NCBI GenBank assembly: GCA_902515985.1
Contig: CABXWY010000001.1
Span: 101,477-165,476, forward strand
Origin: an uncultured Pelagibacteraceae bacterium
Lineage (GTDB): Bacteria > Pseudomonadota > Alphaproteobacteria > Pelagibacterales > Pelagibacteraceae
Reading direction: 5' to 3'
Length of the DNA: 64,000 nt
Below the pieces are notes generated by a model that was not told where the DNA came from, did not search any database, and saw only the letters and a list, made by a program, of their open reading frames with translations. This document shows positions 29,028 through 39,061 of this stretch, in pieces. The first letter of the stretch is position 1. Every line of letters starts with the position of its first letter. The position numbers were made by a program, and so were the translations under genes.

Positions 29028-29583
29028 TTTTAATTCACCAATACAAAATGAAAAAAAGTATAATGAAATTAAAATTACTGAACTCGAACCTACAATTAAA
29101 ATTAACCTAAGAAGTAATAAAAGAGAATTTTCGACCAAAATTGGAAAAATATTATCAATTTTACCTCCTACAGAGGCTAATACCTCATCTGGCAATGAAA
29201 ATTATAGCTTACTATGGCTTAGCCCGGATGAATGGTTGGTTTATTCAAAAAATAAAAATCAAAATTTTAAAGACCAAATAGAATTAGAAAAAAAATTATT
29301 CAATGAAATATCAAAAATAAATCAAGGAGCTGTTACAAACGTTTCTGATCATTGGGTCTTATTTAATCTAAAAGGTAATAAAATTTATGATTTATTGACA
29401 AAAAGTTGTCCTTTTGATTTTAATGAATTTAAAAAGAAGAAAGGATCTGTTTTACAAACTATTGTTAATCACATTGATGTAATTATACATAATAATGAAA
29501 ATAATGATTTAAATCTATTTGTAAGACGGTCCTTCTCTGAAGACTTATGGTTGTGGATTAACGATAGCGCTAGTTTTCTCTAA
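29020..29583 (+). CDS. soxG: Sarcosine oxidase gamma subunit
   Basis: SLLWLSPDEWLVYS...VTNVSDHWVLFNLKGNKIYDLLTKSCPFDF; last gene of soxBDAG order. Confidence 0.9.
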   Translation: MLNFNSPIQNEKKYNEIKITELEPTIKINLRSNKREFSTKIGKILSILPPTEANTSSGNENYSLLWLSPDEWLVYSKNKNQNFKDQIELEKKLFNEISKINQGAVTNVSDHWVLFNLKGNKIYDLLTKSCPFDFNEFKKKKGSVLQTIVNHIDVIIHNNENNDLNLFVRRSFSEDLWLWINDSASFL

Positions 29584-30906
29584 TTTAAATTTAATATAGA
29601 AAATTAAAATACTAAGATATATTCCTGAAAAAACCCAATTAACTACAGCCCAAATCCAAAAAAAAGTTTCAAAACTTGCATTTATATAACTTGCAAGAAA
29701 AAAAACTGTTATGGGATTGAATCCATTTCTAAACAAATTAGATATCATTGCATACTCAGCTTTTTTTATAGCCATGAACATACCATTGGATAGGAAAAAG
29801 ATTGGATATGCTGGTAAAATGAATGAACATATTTTAAGATATTTTGAGCCAAATTCAATTACAGTCTTATCGGTAGAGAAAAAACTCATTATTAAATCGG
29901 ATAACATGAATAGAAGTATTCCAGATATAATCATTATAAAAAAAGAATATTTTATTGATGTAAAATAAGTTTCTTTAACTCTATCAATATTTTTTGCACC
30001 AAAGTTCTGTGCAATTATCGATATGATTGCTGTATTAATGCCCAATATAGGTAATAACACAACCTGTTCTATTCTTGTACCAGCTCCATATCCAGCAACG
30101 GCATATTCACCAGAGATACCAACATACTTTATAACGATGGCGGCAGTAATAGAGTAAGCAAGTATTGAAACAACTATTGGCATAGCTGTAAAAAAAATAT
30201 TTATAAAATAGTAGATTTTCGGAACTAGAAATTTTTTTGTAATTTCCCCTATTCTTGAATTTTTTAATATTTTAAAAAAAATGATAAGAAATGCTACAGA
30301 TTGAGAAAAAATAGTTGATATAGCAATTCCTTTTACGCCTAAAGCGGGAAAGATAAACAATCCAAAAATTAGAATTGGGTTTAGTATTAAATTGATAAAA
30401 AAAGACAATATAAGAACATTTCTATAGGTTTTAGTATCACCCTCTGCATGCAATAAAGAATTCAATGCAACAACTAAAATAAATAAAACTGAACCTGAAA
30501 AAATTATATCTGTGTATTGGATACCTAGCTTTGTTACCTCATCTGATGTTACCATTAAAGCAAAAATTTCATCTGAAAAATTTAGACCAATTATAGTTAT
30601 CAAAATAGATATTATAATTGCAAAATAAATTATATGAGTAAAATAATTTAAAATATTTTTTTTATTGTTTTCTCCAATACTATTTCCTATTAAAGATGTT
30701 CCAGCAACTGTAACACCAATGGAAGAAGCAACAATAATAAAATATATTGGAAAAGATTTACTTAAAGCAGCTAATGCCTCAGGTGAAATTTTACCAGCGT
30801 AAAAAGTATCAACAATATTATATAAAGTTTGGAATAACATTCCAACCATAGCTGGTAACGCTAATTTCCTGACCAGTTTTGGGATATTATCTTTAAGTAA
30901 ATTCAT
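29545..30906 (-). CDS. MATE-family efflux transporter (start MNLLKDN preferred; track extends to 30942)
   Basis: LALPAMVGMLFQTLYNIVDTFYAGKISPEALAALSKSFPIYF; 12-TM MATE pattern. Confidence 0.93.
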   Translation of the reverse strand: MNLLKDNIPKLVRKLALPAMVGMLFQTLYNIVDTFYAGKISPEALAALSKSFPIYFIIVASSIGVTVAGTSLIGNSIGENNKKNILNYFTHIIYFAIIISILITIIGLNFSDEIFALMVTSDEVTKLGIQYTDIIFSGSVLFILVVALNSLLHAEGDTKTYRNVLILSFFINLILNPILIFGLFIFPALGVKGIAISTIFSQSVAFLIIFFKILKNSRIGEITKKFLVPKIYYFINIFFTAMPIVVSILAYSITAAIVIKYVGISGEYAVAGYGAGTRIEQVVLLPILGINTAIISIIAQNFGAKNIDRVKETYFTSIKYSFFIMIISGILLFMLSDLIMSFFSTDKTVIEFGSKYLKICSFILPAYPIFFLSNGMFMAIKKAEYAMISNLFRNGFNPITVFFLASYINASFETFFWIWAVVNWVFSGIYLSILIFYIKFKLEKTSAIVNPQP

Positions 30907-30907
30907 A

Positions 30908-31807
30908 TTAAGTTTCTCTTTGAAAAAAATATTTTCTCCCATCCTTTTTAGCAGCTTGTACTTGTTTTTGTCTCATTCTAAATCTTGCTTTTTGAATACT
31001 TGATGATTTGTAAAAACAGCTACTACAACTCACTCCCTCTTCATAAAGATTAGATTTGCTTTCTGAAGATTTAATAGGCTTCCTACAACCAGGACATATT
31101 TTAAAATTTCCAACTTTTAATCCATGCTTGACAGTAACTCTATTATCAAAAACGAAGCAATCACCCTTCCACAAGCTATGCTTTTTATTAATTTTATTAA
31201 GATAATTAATTATACCACCCTTCAATTGATAAACATTTTTAAATCCATTATTTCTCAAATAAATACTCGCTTTTTCGCATCTAATACCACCTGTGCAAAA
31301 CATTCCAATATTTTGATCTTTTTTTAGTGTTTTGAAGTATTGAGGAAAATCTCTAAAATTACTTAATTTAGGATTAATTGATCCTTTAAAAGTTCCTACT
31401 TTAAATTCAAAATCTTTTCTTGTGTCAATAAGGACTAAGTTTTTTTGTTTAATAAATTTATTCCATTTTTTTGGATCAACTTGATTATTGGATATTTTTT
31501 TTTTAATTTTAATTCCAATTGGAACAACTTCTTTTTTTATTTTAATTTTACCTTTATTAAATGCTTTATATTTATAGTCGGATAAATTTTCATTATCAAA
31601 ATTTCTTATACCAAAAAAAGTTTTGATTTTTTTCTTAATTTTAATGTACTGATTTGACTTAAAGGCAATTGACCCATTTACACCTTCTAATGATATAATT
31701 ATAGAACCTTTGATATCTTCATTTTTAAAGAAAGTTTCCAAAGTATTTTTAATAGATTTTAAATTTTTTAACCTCTTAAATTTGTAGAAGCCGAAAATTC
31801 TATACAT
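30908..31807 (-). CDS. trhO: tRNA uridine hydroxylase/rhodanese family (TrhO/YceA-like)
   Basis: Rhodanese core GMFCTGGIRCEKASIYLRNNGFKNVYQLKGGIINYL; C-terminal CPGCRKPI...CSSCF zinc-like motif. Confidence 0.9.
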   Translation of the reverse strand: MYRIFGFYKFKRLKNLKSIKNTLETFFKNEDIKGSIIISLEGVNGSIAFKSNQYIKIKKKIKTFFGIRNFDNENLSDYKYKAFNKGKIKIKKEVVPIGIKIKKKISNNQVDPKKWNKFIKQKNLVLIDTRKDFEFKVGTFKGSINPKLSNFRDFPQYFKTLKKDQNIGMFCTGGIRCEKASIYLRNNGFKNVYQLKGGIINYLNKINKKHSLWKGDCFVFDNRVTVKHGLKVGNFKICPGCRKPIKSSESKSNLYEEGVSCSSCFYKSSSIQKARFRMRQKQVQAAKKDGRKYFFQRET

Positions 31808-32463
31808 TATATTTTCCTACACACTGATAAACCATCACCAATAGGAAGTATTACACTTTCAACTTTGTTATTTTTTTTTATAAATGAATTAAATTCTCTT
31901 ATTTTAGTTGTTAGTCGATCCTTTTTTTGTCTATTTGCAACATCCCCGTACCACAAGACATTATCGACAATAATAAATCCATTTTTATTTGTAATATTTA
32001 ATGATTTCTCAAAGTAATTAATATAATTTTCTTTGTCTGCATCAATAAAAGTTAAATCAAAAGATTTATTTGATTTTATTATTTTATCTAAACTTGTGCT
32101 AGCATTATTGATCATTATTTCAATTTTTTTTCCAACATTAGCCTCTTCAAAAAAAAATTTTGCAACTTTAGATGTCTCATAATTTTTATCTAAAGCTATG
32201 ATAAAAGATTCTTTACTCATGGCTAAACCCATAGTTAGAGTACTTAAACCTGTAAATGTACCTATTTCTAAAATATTTTTAGGGTTTAAAATCTTTATAA
32301 TGAAATGTAAAAAGTGGCACTGACTTGTTGAAATTTGCATTTTCTTAATATCGCCAAGTTTTTCATTATATTCTATAATTTTCTTTTGAACTGGGTGCAA
32401 TGATAATGAATGGTTATTTATATATTCTACTATTTGATTGTTTAACTGAAGATTTGAACCCAT
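31807..32463 (-). CDS. SAM-dependent O-methyltransferase (caffeoyl-CoA OMT family)
   Basis: ILEIGTFTGLSTLTMGLAM...LTFIDADKENYINYFEKSL...GFIIVDNVLWYGDVA. Confidence 0.9.
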   Translation of the reverse strand: MGSNLQLNNQIVEYINNHSLSLHPVQKKIIEYNEKLGDIKKMQISTSQCHFLHFIIKILNPKNILEIGTFTGLSTLTMGLAMSKESFIIALDKNYETSKVAKFFFEEANVGKKIEIMINNASTSLDKIIKSNKSFDLTFIDADKENYINYFEKSLNITNKNGFIIVDNVLWYGDVANRQKKDRLTTKIREFNSFIKKNNKVESVILPIGDGLSVCRKI

Positions 32464-32464
32464 T

Positions 32465-33943
32465 TTAGTTCAATTTTTTTTTTAATATTTCATTAACTAA
32501 CTGTGGGTTTGCTTTTCCACCTGATCTTTTCATTACTTGTCCAACAAAAAAACCAAATAATTTATCTTTACCTGATTTATAAGACTTAACATTTTGAGGA
32601 TTTTCTAAAATTACCTTATCTATAATCTTTTCAAGTTCTTTTGGATCACTTTGTTGTTTAAGGCCTTTTTCCTCTACAATTTTATTTGGATCTTTATCTC
32701 CATCAGCCATCATTTCAAAGATTGATTTAGCAAGTTTTCCTGAAATAGTTCCATTTTTAATCAAAGATATAAGTTTAGCTAAATTATTTGATGAAATTGG
32801 ACTATCAATAATTTCCAAATTTTTTTCATTCAATAATGCAAATAATTCACCAGTTATCCAATTTGTAGCAAGTTTAACATCTGAATTTTTTGATACTTCC
32901 TCAAAATATTTAGATGTTTCAATATCTGAAACTAAAATATTCGCTTCATAAGATGATAATTTAAATTTTTCGATAAATCTTTTCTTTTTTTCATCGGGCA
33001 ATTCCGGGATAGTTTTTTTTATATCATTTATAAAAACATCATTTAATTCTAGTGGTAAAAGATCAGGATCAGGAAAATATCTATAATCATGAGCATCTTC
33101 TTTAGTTCTCATTGACCTTGTTTCATTTTTTTTAGTATCGAATAATCTTGTTTCTTGGTCTATTACTCCACCTTTTTCTATAATATCAACCTGTCTATTT
33201 GCTTCATAGTCGATTGCCATTTGCATAAACTTAATAGAATTAACATTTTTTATTTCACATCTTGTACCAAGTTCTTTAGTACCTTTTTTTCTTACTGAAA
33301 CATTAACATCAGCTCTTAGTGAACCTTCCTGCATGTTTCCATCACAGGTTCCTAGGTATCTCATAATTGATCTAAGCTTTTTAATATAAAAATTTACTTC
33401 ATCTAAAGATCTAAGATCTGGCCTACTGACAATTTCCATTAATGCTACACCTGATCGATTTAAATCAACAAGTGTACTTTGAGGATCTATGTCATGAATG
33501 CTTTTACCGGCGTCTTGCTCTAGATGTAATCTTTCGATATTTACTTTTTTTTCACCTGTAGGCATATCTAATATTACAGACCCCTCACCCACAATTGGAT
33601 TTTTATATTGTGAAATTTGATAACCTTGTGGTAAATCAGCGTAAAAATAATTCTTTCTATCAAACACAGATTTTTTGTTAATTTTAGCTTTAAGTCCAAT
33701 TCCAGTTTTAATAGCTTGTTTGATGCAAAATTCATTTATTACAGGTAACATGCCTGGAAATGCAGCGTCTACTAAACTCACTTGAGTATTTGGTTCAGAA
33801 CCAAATTTTGTTGGAGAACTAGAAAATAATTTTGACTCAGATAAAACTTGCGCATGTACCTCAAGTCCAATAACTACCTCGTATTCATTTATCTCTCTTT
33901 TAATTAAATATTCTTTACTTTCTTTGCTCAGTTTATCCACCAA
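32465..33943 (-). CDS. gatB: Asp-tRNA(Asn)/Glu-tRNA(Gln) amidotransferase subunit B
   Basis: [52 protein letters not shown]. Confidence 0.97.
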   Translation of the reverse strand: MVDKLSKESKEYLIKREINEYEVVIGLEVHAQVLSESKLFSSSPTKFGSEPNTQVSLVDAAFPGMLPVINEFCIKQAIKTGIGLKAKINKKSVFDRKNYFYADLPQGYQISQYKNPIVGEGSVILDMPTGEKKVNIERLHLEQDAGKSIHDIDPQSTLVDLNRSGVALMEIVSRPDLRSLDEVNFYIKKLRSIMRYLGTCDGNMQEGSLRADVNVSVRKKGTKELGTRCEIKNVNSIKFMQMAIDYEANRQVDIIEKGGVIDQETRLFDTKKNETRSMRTKEDAHDYRYFPDPDLLPLELNDVFINDIKKTIPELPDEKKKRFIEKFKLSSYEANILVSDIETSKYFEEVSKNSDVKLATNWITGELFALLNEKNLEIIDSPISSNNLAKLISLIKNGTISGKLAKSIFEMMADGDKDPNKIVEEKGLKQQSDPKELEKIIDKVILENPQNVKSYKSGKDKLFGFFVGQVMKRSGGKANPQLVNEILKKKLN

Positions 33944-35385
33944 TCATTTATGTTATTTTTGAAATTAATATTTTTTTCTATTGAATAAGCAATATTTAAG
34001 ATATTTTGTTCATTGAATGCTTTTCCAATGATTTGAAGACCTAAAGGATAACCTTTGTTGTCGTGGCCAGCTGGAATCGATATTGCAGGTAAACCAGCCA
34101 AATTAATTGGTACAGTAAATATATCATTTAAGTACATTGAAACTGGATCATTTGTTTTTTCTCCAATTTTAAAAGCTGAACTTGGCGTCGATGGAGTTAA
34201 AATTGCATCAACTTTTTTATAGGCTTCGTCAAAATCATTTTTAATTAACCGTCTTACTTTTTGAGCTTTTAAATAATATGCATCATAATATCCTGATGAT
34301 AAGACATATGTACCGATCATTATTCTTCTCTTTACCTCGTCTCCAAATCCTTCTGATCTTGTCTTTTCATACATATCGATTAAATTTATCCCTTTTGACC
34401 TAAAACCATACTTTACGCCGTCGTATCTTGCTAAATTTGATGATGCTTCTGCTGGCGCAACAATATAATATGCTGGTAACGCGTAATTAGTATTAGGTAA
34501 GGAAATTTCAACAATTTCACCTCCGTTACTTTCGATTATTTTTATACCTTTATCCCACAGTTCATCTATTTCTTTTGGCATCCCATCAACTCTGTATTGC
34601 TTTGGTATTCCTATTTTCTTTCCTTTAATATTATCATTTAAATCTTTTAAATAATTTCCTCTATTAAATTCAACAGATGTTGAGTCTTTATTGTCATAAG
34701 AACTCATCACTTGGAATAATAGTGCACAATCTTTGACATCCTGTGTCATTGGACCAGCTTGATCCAATGATGATGCAAAAGCTACAATTCCATATCTTGA
34801 ACAACTGCCATAAGTTGGTTTTAATCCAACTGTTCCTGTAAACGATGCAGGTTGTCTAATTGAACCTCCGGTATCTGTACCAATAGTTGCTGGTGTTAGT
34901 TTTGCGGCTAATGAAGAAGATGAACCACCTGAAGAACCTCCAGGAACTAAATTCTCGGATATAGGATTTTGAACATTCCCAAAATAACTAGTTTCATTAG
35001 ATGATCCCATTGCAAATTCATCACAATTTAATTTTCCAATAATTATTCCACCTTCATTTAAAATATTTTGTGTAACAGTTGACTCATAAGTTGGAATAAA
35101 ATTTTCTAATATTTTACTTCCTGCGGTTGTTCTTATATTATTTGTACAAAAAAGATCTTTAACAGCCAAAGGTATACCAGGTAATTTTTTATTAAAATCT
35201 GGTTTGTCGTCAAATTTTTTAGCATTTTTAAGAGCATCTTCAAAATTTTCAGTAATATATGTATTTAATTTTTTTGATTTTTGCGATCTTTGTATGAATG
35301 CCTCGGTGACTTCTTTTGAAGATAAATCTTTTTTTTTAATTTTTTCAACAAGGTCAAATAATTTTAAATCAGTAATATTTGACAT
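33928..35385 (-). CDS. gatA: Asp-tRNA(Asn)/Glu-tRNA(Gln) amidotransferase subunit A
   Basis: Amidase signature [50 protein letters not shown]. Confidence 0.97.
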   Translation of the reverse strand: MSNITDLKLFDLVEKIKKKDLSSKEVTEAFIQRSQKSKKLNTYITENFEDALKNAKKFDDKPDFNKKLPGIPLAVKDLFCTNNIRTTAGSKILENFIPTYESTVTQNILNEGGIIIGKLNCDEFAMGSSNETSYFGNVQNPISENLVPGGSSGGSSSSLAAKLTPATIGTDTGGSIRQPASFTGTVGLKPTYGSCSRYGIVAFASSLDQAGPMTQDVKDCALLFQVMSSYDNKDSTSVEFNRGNYLKDLNDNIKGKKIGIPKQYRVDGMPKEIDELWDKGIKIIESNGGEIVEISLPNTNYALPAYYIVAPAEASSNLARYDGVKYGFRSKGINLIDMYEKTRSEGFGDEVKRRIMIGTYVLSSGYYDAYYLKAQKVRRLIKNDFDEAYKKVDAILTPSTPSSAFKIGEKTNDPVSMYLNDIFTVPINLAGLPAISIPAGHDNKGYPLGLQIIGKAFNEQNILNIAYSIEKNINFKNNINDWWIN

Positions 35386-35672
35386 TATTCAACTACCTTA
35401 GGTACAACAAAAAAATCTTTATTATCTTCTGGTGAATTTTTAAGTATATCCTCTCTTATATTTTTAGATTTAATTTCGTCTTTTCTTAATTTTAAATTAG
35501 TTTCTGCAATTGACGTAAGAGGTTCGATTTCTTTGGTATCTAATTCATTAAGTTTTTCAATAAATTTAAATATAGAATTTAAATCATCGCTTAATTTTTT
35601 AGCTTTATTATCATCAATCGAAATTCTTGATAATTTTGATATGTGCTTTACTGTTTTAAGATCTATTGTCAT
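35385..35672 (-). CDS. gatC: Asp-tRNA(Asn)/Glu-tRNA(Gln) amidotransferase subunit C
   Basis: VKHISKLSRISIDDNKAKKLSDDLNSIFKFIEKLNELDT. Confidence 0.95.
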   Translation of the reverse strand: MTIDLKTVKHISKLSRISIDDNKAKKLSDDLNSIFKFIEKLNELDTKEIEPLTSIAETNLKLRKDEIKSKNIREDILKNSPEDNKDFFVVPKVVE

Positions 35673-35717
35673 ATGATAAGAATATCAAAAACTATCATTT
35701 AATCTGAAAAATACAAT

Positions 35718-36173
35718 ATGATCACTATAGATACTCTTAAAGACAAAATTGAGAATAACTCAAGATTATTAGGATTAGACATGGGATCAAAAAGAATTGG
35801 TGTATCAATTTGCGATGACAGGAGAAAAATCGCTACTCCATATAAAACAATTGAATTTATAAATATGGAAAATTTAATATTTGATCTATCAAATATTGTT
35901 AAGGAAAACGATATTTTTGGTATAATTATTGGAAATCCAGTAAATATGGATGGATCATTTGGTAAGAGTGCCCAGTCAATTCAGGATAGAGCTAAATTAA
36001 TAGGTAATAAAATTAACATTCCTGTTTGTCTTTGGGATGAAAGGCTGTCCACATCCGCTGCTTATAACTTATCTAGTAATTTAGATATTAAATTTTCGCT
36101 AAAAAAAAAGAAAATTGATGAAAAAGCAGCAACTTTTATACTACAGGGAGCAATAGATTATTTAAATAATTAA
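35718..36173 (+). CDS. ruvX: Holliday junction resolvase RuvX/YqgF
   Basis: LLGLDMGSKRIGVSICDDRRKIATP; WDERLSTSAA. Confidence 0.94.
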   Translation: MITIDTLKDKIENNSRLLGLDMGSKRIGVSICDDRRKIATPYKTIEFINMENLIFDLSNIVKENDIFGIIIGNPVNMDGSFGKSAQSIQDRAKLIGNKINIPVCLWDERLSTSAAYNLSSNLDIKFSLKKKKIDEKAATFILQGAIDYLNN

Positions 36174-36216
36174 ATGCTTGCTTTAGGTAGTCGATAAGTT
36201 TATAGAGTTGGTTTTA

Positions 36217-37158
36217 ATGGCACTCAATAAAAAAGCTATTAAAATTTCTCAAAAACACTTACTTGGAATCCAAGACTTATCAATTTCTGATATAAATATA
36301 ATTTTAGATGAAGCAAAATCTTTCATATCACTAAATAAAAGCAAAAATAAAAAAATCGATATTTTGAGAGGAAAAACACAAATAAATCTATTTTTTGAAC
36401 CTTCTACCAGAACGCAAAGTTCATTCGAGTTAGCAGGAAAAAGATTGGGTGCTGATGTTATGTCAATGAACATAGTAAATTCCGCAATTAAAAAAGGTGA
36501 AACACTAATAGATACTGCAATGACATTAAACGCAATGCATCCAGATTTAATTGTTATAAGACATCAAGATTCTGGTGCATGTAACTTATTATCTCAAAAA
36601 GTAAATTGTGCAGTATTAAATGCTGGAGATGGTCGTAGAGAACATCCCACTCAAGCTTTGCTAGATGCTCTAACCATAATTGATAGGAAAAAAAAAATTA
36701 GTGGTTTGAAAATTGCAATTTGCGGTGACATTCTTCATTCAAGAGTAGCAAGATCAAATATTTATTTATTGAATATGCTTGGTGCTGAATTAAATATAGT
36801 AGCTCCATCAAATCTTATGCCAAAAGATGTTGAAAAATTAGGTGTAAATAAGTTTACTAATATGAAAGATGGTTTGAAAGATTGCGACATTGTAATGATG
36901 TTAAGATTACAAAATGAAAGAATGACTAGCTCATTCCTATCATCTAATAGAGAATATTACGAATATTACGGTCTTACACCTGATAAATTAAATTTAGCTA
37001 AAGAAGATGCTTTAATTATGCACCCAGGACCAATGAATAGGGGAATAGAAATTGATACAAAACTTGCTGACGACATTAACAAAAGCGTAATTAAAGAACA
37101 AGTAGAATTAGGTGTGGCTGTAAGAATGGCTTGCTTAAAAATTTTTGGAAATCAATGA
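36217..37158 (+). CDS. pyrB: Aspartate carbamoyltransferase catalytic chain (start ATG 36217 preferred; track 36208)
   Basis: [55 protein letters not shown]. Confidence 0.97.
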   Translation: MALNKKAIKISQKHLLGIQDLSISDINIILDEAKSFISLNKSKNKKIDILRGKTQINLFFEPSTRTQSSFELAGKRLGADVMSMNIVNSAIKKGETLIDTAMTLNAMHPDLIVIRHQDSGACNLLSQKVNCAVLNAGDGRREHPTQALLDALTIIDRKKKISGLKIAICGDILHSRVARSNIYLLNMLGAELNIVAPSNLMPKDVEKLGVNKFTNMKDGLKDCDIVMMLRLQNERMTSSFLSSNREYYEYYGLTPDKLNLAKEDALIMHPGPMNRGIEIDTKLADDINKSVIKEQVELGVAVRMACLKIFGNQ

Positions 37159-38444
37159 AAAAAAAGTATTTTTTAAATGCAAATATAATAGACCCATATA
37201 ATGCTATTGAAGAGGTTGGTGGATTAATCGTCAATGAGGAAGGTAAAGTTGAAGCTGTTGGAAAAAAAGTAAATAAAAATAATATCCCGTCTAGAGAAAA
37301 ATTTATTGATTTAAACGGCAAATATATCTTCCCTGGACTAGTAGATATGAGAGTTTTTGTAGGAGAGCCTGGTTTTGAATATAAAGAGAATTTTAAAACT
37401 TTAAGCAATGCTGCACTATCTGGTGGTGTTACATCAGTTGTCACAATGCCAAATACCTTGCCAGTTATCGATAATGTGTCAATTGTTGATTTTCTAAAAC
37501 GAAGAGGACGGGATAAATCCAAAATAAATATTTACCCATCGGCTTCTTTAACAAAAAATTTAGAAAGTACTAACATGACTGAATTTGGCCTTTTAAAAAA
37601 AAAAGGCATCATTGCATTTACAGACGGTCTTAAAACAATTCAAAATACTCGATTAATGTCGAGAATTATGAGATCAGCTTATGATCTTGATTGCTTAGTT
37701 ATGCAACATGCCGAAGATTTTGAGTTGTCAAAAAATGGAAGTGTTAATGACGGTATAGTTGCAACACGTTTAGGCTTACAAGGTGTACCTGACCTAGCAG
37801 AAAGAATAATTATTGAGAGAGATTTAACTTTATTAGAAGATTTTAATTGCAGGTACCATATTTCGCAAATCTCATCTTCAAAATCTGTTGAGGTAATTAA
37901 AAAAAAAAAAGATGTAGTTAAATTCACTACGGGTGTGTCAATAAACAATTTATCTTTAAATGAAAACGATATAGGTGATTTTAGAACTTTTCTGAAACTA
38001 TCTCCCCCTTTAAGAACTGAGGAAGATAGAATGTCACTTGTAGATGCAATAAATAAAAATCTTATTGATGTAATTGTTTCAGATCATAAGCCAGAAGATG
38101 AGGAGTCCAAACGTTTAACTTTCTCACAAGCAGCAACAGGTGCATCAGGTATAGAAACACTTTTACCATTAGCATTAGAACAGTTTCATAATAATTCTAT
38201 TAAACTTTTTAAAATAATTGAACTTTTAACAAGTAATCCAGCTAAAATACTTAAAATAAATAAAGGAAATCTTACAATAGGGAGTAACGCAGATTTTTGT
38301 ATAGTGGATATTAATAAACCATGGATAGTTAAAAAGGAGAATTTGATTTCTAAGTCTAAAAATACATCTATAGAAGATAAAAAAATGCAAGGTAGAGTAA
38401 TATCAACATTTGTTAATGGCGAAGAGTTATATAAAGCAAATTGA
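37155..38444 (+). CDS. Dihydroorotase-like protein, likely non-catalytic paralogue (HxH motif lost); start ATG 37155 preferred
   Basis: [52 protein letters not shown] overlap with pyrB. Confidence 0.9.
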   Translation: MKKKYFLNANIIDPYNAIEEVGGLIVNEEGKVEAVGKKVNKNNIPSREKFIDLNGKYIFPGLVDMRVFVGEPGFEYKENFKTLSNAALSGGVTSVVTMPNTLPVIDNVSIVDFLKRRGRDKSKINIYPSASLTKNLESTNMTEFGLLKKKGIIAFTDGLKTIQNTRLMSRIMRSAYDLDCLVMQHAEDFELSKNGSVNDGIVATRLGLQGVPDLAERIIIERDLTLLEDFNCRYHISQISSSKSVEVIKKKKDVVKFTTGVSINNLSLNENDIGDFRTFLKLSPPLRTEEDRMSLVDAINKNLIDVIVSDHKPEDEESKRLTFSQAATGASGIETLLPLALEQFHNNSIKLFKIIELLTSNPAKILKINKGNLTIGSNADFCIVDINKPWIVKKENLISKSKNTSIEDKKMQGRVISTFVNGEELYKAN

Positions 38445-38446
38445 AT

Positions 38447-39022
38447 ATGTTATTCTTAATTTTATTTTTAAGTTATTTAATAGGGTCAATTCCATTTGGA
38501 TTTTTATTAACAAAAATATTTTTAAAGAAAGATATACGTGAAATTGGATCAGGTAACATTGGTGCCACAAACGCTCTAAGGACAGGTAATAAATTAATCG
38601 GATTTAGCACCTTAACTCTAGATATAAGTAAAGCTGTGATTTTACTTTTAATTATTAAATTTAATTTTTCAGAATATTTATTTATATCCTCTATTGCAGT
38701 TTTTTTAGGTCATGTTTTTCCAATATGGTTAAAGTTTAAAGGAGGAAAAGGAGTTGCTACATATGTTGGCATACTTTTTTGTATTAATATTTATTTAGTA
38801 ATTGTTTTTATAGTTAGCTGGCTTGTTATATTTACTTTAACAAAGTATTCATCGCTTGCCTCAATGCTGTCATCTCTTTTTGTCCCACTCACAAGTTATT
38901 TTTTACTAGGAGATATCAACTATTATTTTTATATTATTTTTAGTTTGCTCATATTAATTACTCACAGAGAAAATATAAAACGCTTAAAAAATAATACAGA
39001 ATCAAAGACTAAAATTTATTAA
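38447..39022 (+). CDS. plsY: Acyl-phosphate glycerol-3-phosphate acyltransferase PlsY (TTG 38441 also possible)
   Basis: YLIGSIPFGFLLTKIFLKKDIREIGSGNIGATNALRTGNK; GHVFPIWLKFKGGKGVATYVG. Confidence 0.97.
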   Translation: MLFLILFLSYLIGSIPFGFLLTKIFLKKDIREIGSGNIGATNALRTGNKLIGFSTLTLDISKAVILLLIIKFNFSEYLFISSIAVFLGHVFPIWLKFKGGKGVATYVGILFCINIYLVIVFIVSWLVIFTLTKYSSLASMLSSLFVPLTSYFLLGDINYYFYIIFSLLILITHRENIKRLKNNTESKTKIY

Positions 39023-39061
39023 TTTGACTAAAAGTATAATTTATGTGTAGTTTCAGTCATT

